From assembly GCA_016708435.1 (NCBI GenBank), contig JADJFV010000005.1, forward strand, positions 186,001 to 250,000: 64,000 nt of DNA. The letters are read 5' to 3'. The notes beneath the pieces were generated by a model that was given only the letters and a program-made list of their open reading frames with translations, made no database searches and had not been told where the DNA came from. Positions 61,783 to 64,000 of this stretch are shown piece by piece (the first letter of the stretch is position 1; each line of letters opens with the position of its first letter). The position numbers and the translations under genes are program-made. The DNA comes from Leptospiraceae bacterium. GTDB lineage: Bacteria; Spirochaetota; Leptospiria; Leptospirales; Leptospiraceae.

Positions 61783-63051
61783 ATGCCCAAGAACCAAAGA
61801 GTTGTTATAACAGGAATCGGCACCATTTTGCCGAATGCATTCGATCTAGAAAGTTTCTGGGATAATCTAAAGAATGGAAAATCTCAGATTGATTATTTGA
61901 CTCGTTTCCCTACCGATGATTTTGCGATTAAAGTAGGAGCCGAGGTGAGAGACTTTGACTATAAAACTTTTCTCCCGAATCTTGATCCCAAGCTAGCAAA
62001 GAATTACAATCATGAGACGCTTGTTCTCATGGCAGCTATGGAGCTTGCTCAAAAGAATGCAAAACTAGAAAAAGACACCTTAGATCCAACCAGAGTTGGA
62101 TTCATTGATTCTTCGTCTAGATCTTCTCTTGCATGGTGGGAACATGCTTGGAAGAGATACACTGAATTGAAGGATGATTCAGTCTTTGATCGATACGCTG
62201 TGCTAACTTCTATGGCTTCGAACCCGACTAGTCTTACTGCCATCAATAGCAATATTCAGGGATTTGTTACAACTATCTCTGCTGCTTGTGTCGGAGGGCA
62301 TCATGCCATTAGCCTCTGCTTTCAGGCAATTCGTAAAGGGCGCGCTGATGTTATGTATGCAGGTGGGCATGAATTTCCGCTCATTAAACCACTCATGCAA
62401 ATGTATTCTGACCCTCAGAGTCGGGTCATGTCTCTCGAAAAGGAAGATCCTAAGAATGCTATTAGACCCTATGATAGAAAACGAGATGGATTTGCGTTAG
62501 GCGAAGGAGCAGCCGTCTTATGTATGGAAAGCTATGAGCATGCCAAAGCCCGCGGTGCAAAAATATATGCTGAAGTTTTGGGAACACTGAGTTATAATGA
62601 AGCTGACCATGCGATGAGAATGGATATTACCGGAAAGAAAGCTGCCTCTGGAATTAAGAAGCTAATTCAAATTAGTAAAAGAACTTTAGAAGATGTGGAT
62701 TATTTTTGCGGTCACGGAACGGCAACTTATACAAATGACCTAGCGGAAGGAAGGTCAATGAAATTATTATACGATGGAGTTCCTAAAGAGAAGTGGGCAC
62801 CACTCGGATCCATTAAACCAATCTATGGACATACATTCGGAGCTGCCGGTATATTAAATGTAGCCGCTACAGCTCTTATGGTAGACAATCAAACTCTTTG
62901 TCCTACTATTAATTTGAAAAACGTAGATCCGGAATGCGAACAAGATCATATACCTGAAGGTCCAAGGGAGGCTAAGATTGATTTTGCGATATCACTTGCC
63001 TTTGCAATTGGGAGTCAATCTTCCTTTATTTCATTGGGCTCTGTTGATTAA
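61783..63051 (+). CDS. Beta-ketoacyl synthase of the KAS II (FabF) type
   Basis: 422 residues. Condensing enzyme with the Cys-His-His set: TTISAACVGGHHAISLCFQA (Cys), FCGHGTATYTND and IYGHTFGAAGILNVAATALM. RVVITGIGTILPN is the usual start. It is close to FabF but the active-site TACAtG is AACVGG and the sequence is divergent, so it may serve a special lipid rather than bulk fatty acids. AGAGGTAAAA lies just before the ATG. A KAS III-like gene follows 102 bp later. Confidence 0.88.
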   Translation: MPKNQRVVITGIGTILPNAFDLESFWDNLKNGKSQIDYLTRFPTDDFAIKVGAEVRDFDYKTFLPNLDPKLAKNYNHETLVLMAAMELAQKNAKLEKDTLDPTRVGFIDSSSRSSLAWWEHAWKRYTELKDDSVFDRYAVLTSMASNPTSLTAINSNIQGFVTTISAACVGGHHAISLCFQAIRKGRADVMYAGGHEFPLIKPLMQMYSDPQSRVMSLEKEDPKNAIRPYDRKRDGFALGEGAAVLCMESYEHAKARGAKIYAEVLGTLSYNEADHAMRMDITGKKAASGIKKLIQISKRTLEDVDYFCGHGTATYTNDLAEGRSMKLLYDGVPKEKWAPLGSIKPIYGHTFGAAGILNVAATALMVDNQTLCPTINLKNVDPECEQDHIPEGPREAKIDFAISLAFAIGSQSSFISLGSVD

Positions 63052-63153
63052 AAGAGAGATTGATTTTTCGCTTTTAATTAGGTTGAAAAACCGATAAGAA
63101 TTCTAGATTCTTAAATTAATGCGTTATTTTTTTAAAATAAAAGAGGAGAACAA

Positions 63154-64000
63154 ATGAAACTTAAAACAAATGGAATACAAATTACAGGTTACGGAGATTA
63201 TTACCCTGAGAAAATTTTAACGGACGAAGAAATCCGTGGAAGATTAAAATATCCTGAAATGCATGCAGCAGAAAAAGCAGTTATAGGTGATATTGGAGTC
63301 ACAAAAAGACATAGAGCAAACGAAAAAGAAACTTCCGTCTTTATGGCTTCCAAGGCTTGTGAGATGGCAATGAAAAATGCCGGTGTGTCACCAGAGGCAA
63401 TAGACTTATATTTATTTTGTAATTGGACAGAGAGATATTATTTGCCAGACTTAGCTCCGCAAGCATCCCTTCTTAATGGAACTAAGAATGCTTTGGCTTT
63501 CGATTTAGGAACAGCATGCACTGGCTTCGTCCACGGAGTCCAAACAGCAAGTTGTTATTTACAGACTGGTAAGTGGAAGAAGGCTTTAGTCGTGGGTGCT
63601 GAGAGATTTTCAGAAAGAACAAAAAAAGGTGGTTACGGAGAATTTACCGCTGGAGATGCTGCTGCGGCAGTAGTAATGGAATATACAGGAAATACAGATA
63701 CGGGTATCATTGATACTTGCTTATTTGATGTTGGAAGTTTAATCGAAGTAATCACATGCAACGCACCTGCTGGGTTAATTAAGAGTTACCCGGATTTAGT
63801 TACAAATGCGGCTGATTACACTTTGAAAGCAATTGATCTATTGATGGAAAGAAATGGATTGACCGAGTCGGATATCAAATGGGTTGTTCCGCATCCAGGA
63901 ACAGATATCGTTGTAAAAGATGTATTGAAGCGCACTAAGATTCCAAAAGAAAAGTATCTAATGAATTTTCCAAAGATGGGAAACGTTTCAGCTGCTTCTA
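63154..64000 (+). CDS. KAS III (FabH-like) synthase, cut by the window end
   Basis: The ATG at 63154 follows AGAGGAG by seven bases. 282 residues are visible without a stop. ITGYGDYYPEKILTDEEIRG, IGDIGVTKRHRANEKETSVF, FDLGTACTGFVHGVQTASCY (Cys), GEFTAGDAAAAVVMEYTGN, VVPHPGTDIVVKDVL (His) and NFPKMGNVSAAS (Asn) give a complete Cys-His-Asn site. It could start chains or make special lipids; the close KAS II neighbour suggests they act together. Confidence 0.9.
   Translation, partial: MKLKTNGIQITGYGDYYPEKILTDEEIRGRLKYPEMHAAEKAVIGDIGVTKRHRANEKETSVFMASKACEMAMKNAGVSPEAIDLYLFCNWTERYYLPDLAPQASLLNGTKNALAFDLGTACTGFVHGVQTASCYLQTGKWKKALVVGAERFSERTKKGGYGEFTAGDAAAAVVMEYTGNTDTGIIDTCLFDVGSLIEVITCNAPAGLIKSYPDLVTNAADYTLKAIDLLMERNGLTESDIKWVVPHPGTDIVVKDVLKRTKIPKEKYLMNFPKMGNVSAAS

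Overview
The window is AT-rich DNA that looks like a chromosome segment of a spirochete of the family Leptospiraceae or a close environmental relative. The evidence is the flagellar genes (flgB-flgC-fliE and fliK-flgD-flgE), an LptD-type LPS export protein, many multi-domain GAF, HD-GYP, SpoIIE and histidine kinase proteins, frequent TTG starts, and short lipoprotein signal peptides. The family is inferred from gene content only; no rRNA gene is present to fix it.

Layout. Positions 1-7000 are an accessory, decaying region on the minus strand: a frameshifted lipoprotein with Ig-like and beta-propeller parts, a truncated Bro-N gene ending in a repeat, a PD-(D/E)XK nuclease-like gene, a frameshifted coiled-coil gene, a frameshifted ParA, an intact Bro-N gene, a relic of a type III restriction gene, and a toxin/immunity-like pair. 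Positions 7272-16666 are a dense plus-strand housekeeping run: dapA-dapB (lysine and diaminopimelate), cdaA-ybbR (cyclic di-AMP), acpS, a small TPR-like gene, a bactofilin, lptD and a polyprenyl sugar-phosphate transferase. This reads as an envelope-building block. Positions 16663-25777 hold malic enzyme, an alpha/beta hydrolase, an Old Yellow Enzyme, an acetyltransferase and a frameshifted hybrid histidine kinase. Positions 25782-27144 are flgB-flgC-fliE.

Positions 27150-30950 are a second accessory stretch. It has a long two-part inverted repeat, two remnants of the same membrane protein gene flanking a PIN toxin/antitoxin-like pair (the PIN gene carries an amber codon), a DUF433 gene, and a second copy of the 90-bp repeat seen near position 2300. 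Positions 30955-34954 are fliK-flgD-flgE with a terminator. Then come an HD-GYP protein, fabI, tsaB, a lipoprotein, a porin, a YheT-like hydrolase, a tiny gene plus trxA, and a SpoIIE phosphatase with its coiled-coil partner. After tRNA-Ala(GGC) come def, an outer-membrane protein and a signalling cluster (diguanylate cyclase, histidine kinase, HATPase-cNMP fusion). The last 10 kb carry an inositol-monophosphatase-family gene, a response regulator, prepilin peptidase, an aminotransferase, a transsulfuration-fold protein without its PLP lysine, an SDR, a thioesterase/S23 fusion, a perfect 50-bp palindrome, and two ketoacyl synthases, the second cut by the window end.

Three kinds of short dispersed repeats recur between genes and in places run into coding frames, including the signal peptide of LptD. 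Several gene breaks sit at runs of A, so some may be sequence errors rather than real mutations; others (the internal deletion in the restriction gene, the amber codon in the PIN gene, the repeat-truncated Bro-N) cannot be explained that way. The most unusual items are the PLP-lysine-less transsulfuration homolog, the hotdog/S23 fusion, the 50-bp palindrome between divergent lipid genes, and the Bro-N/ParA/nuclease module.
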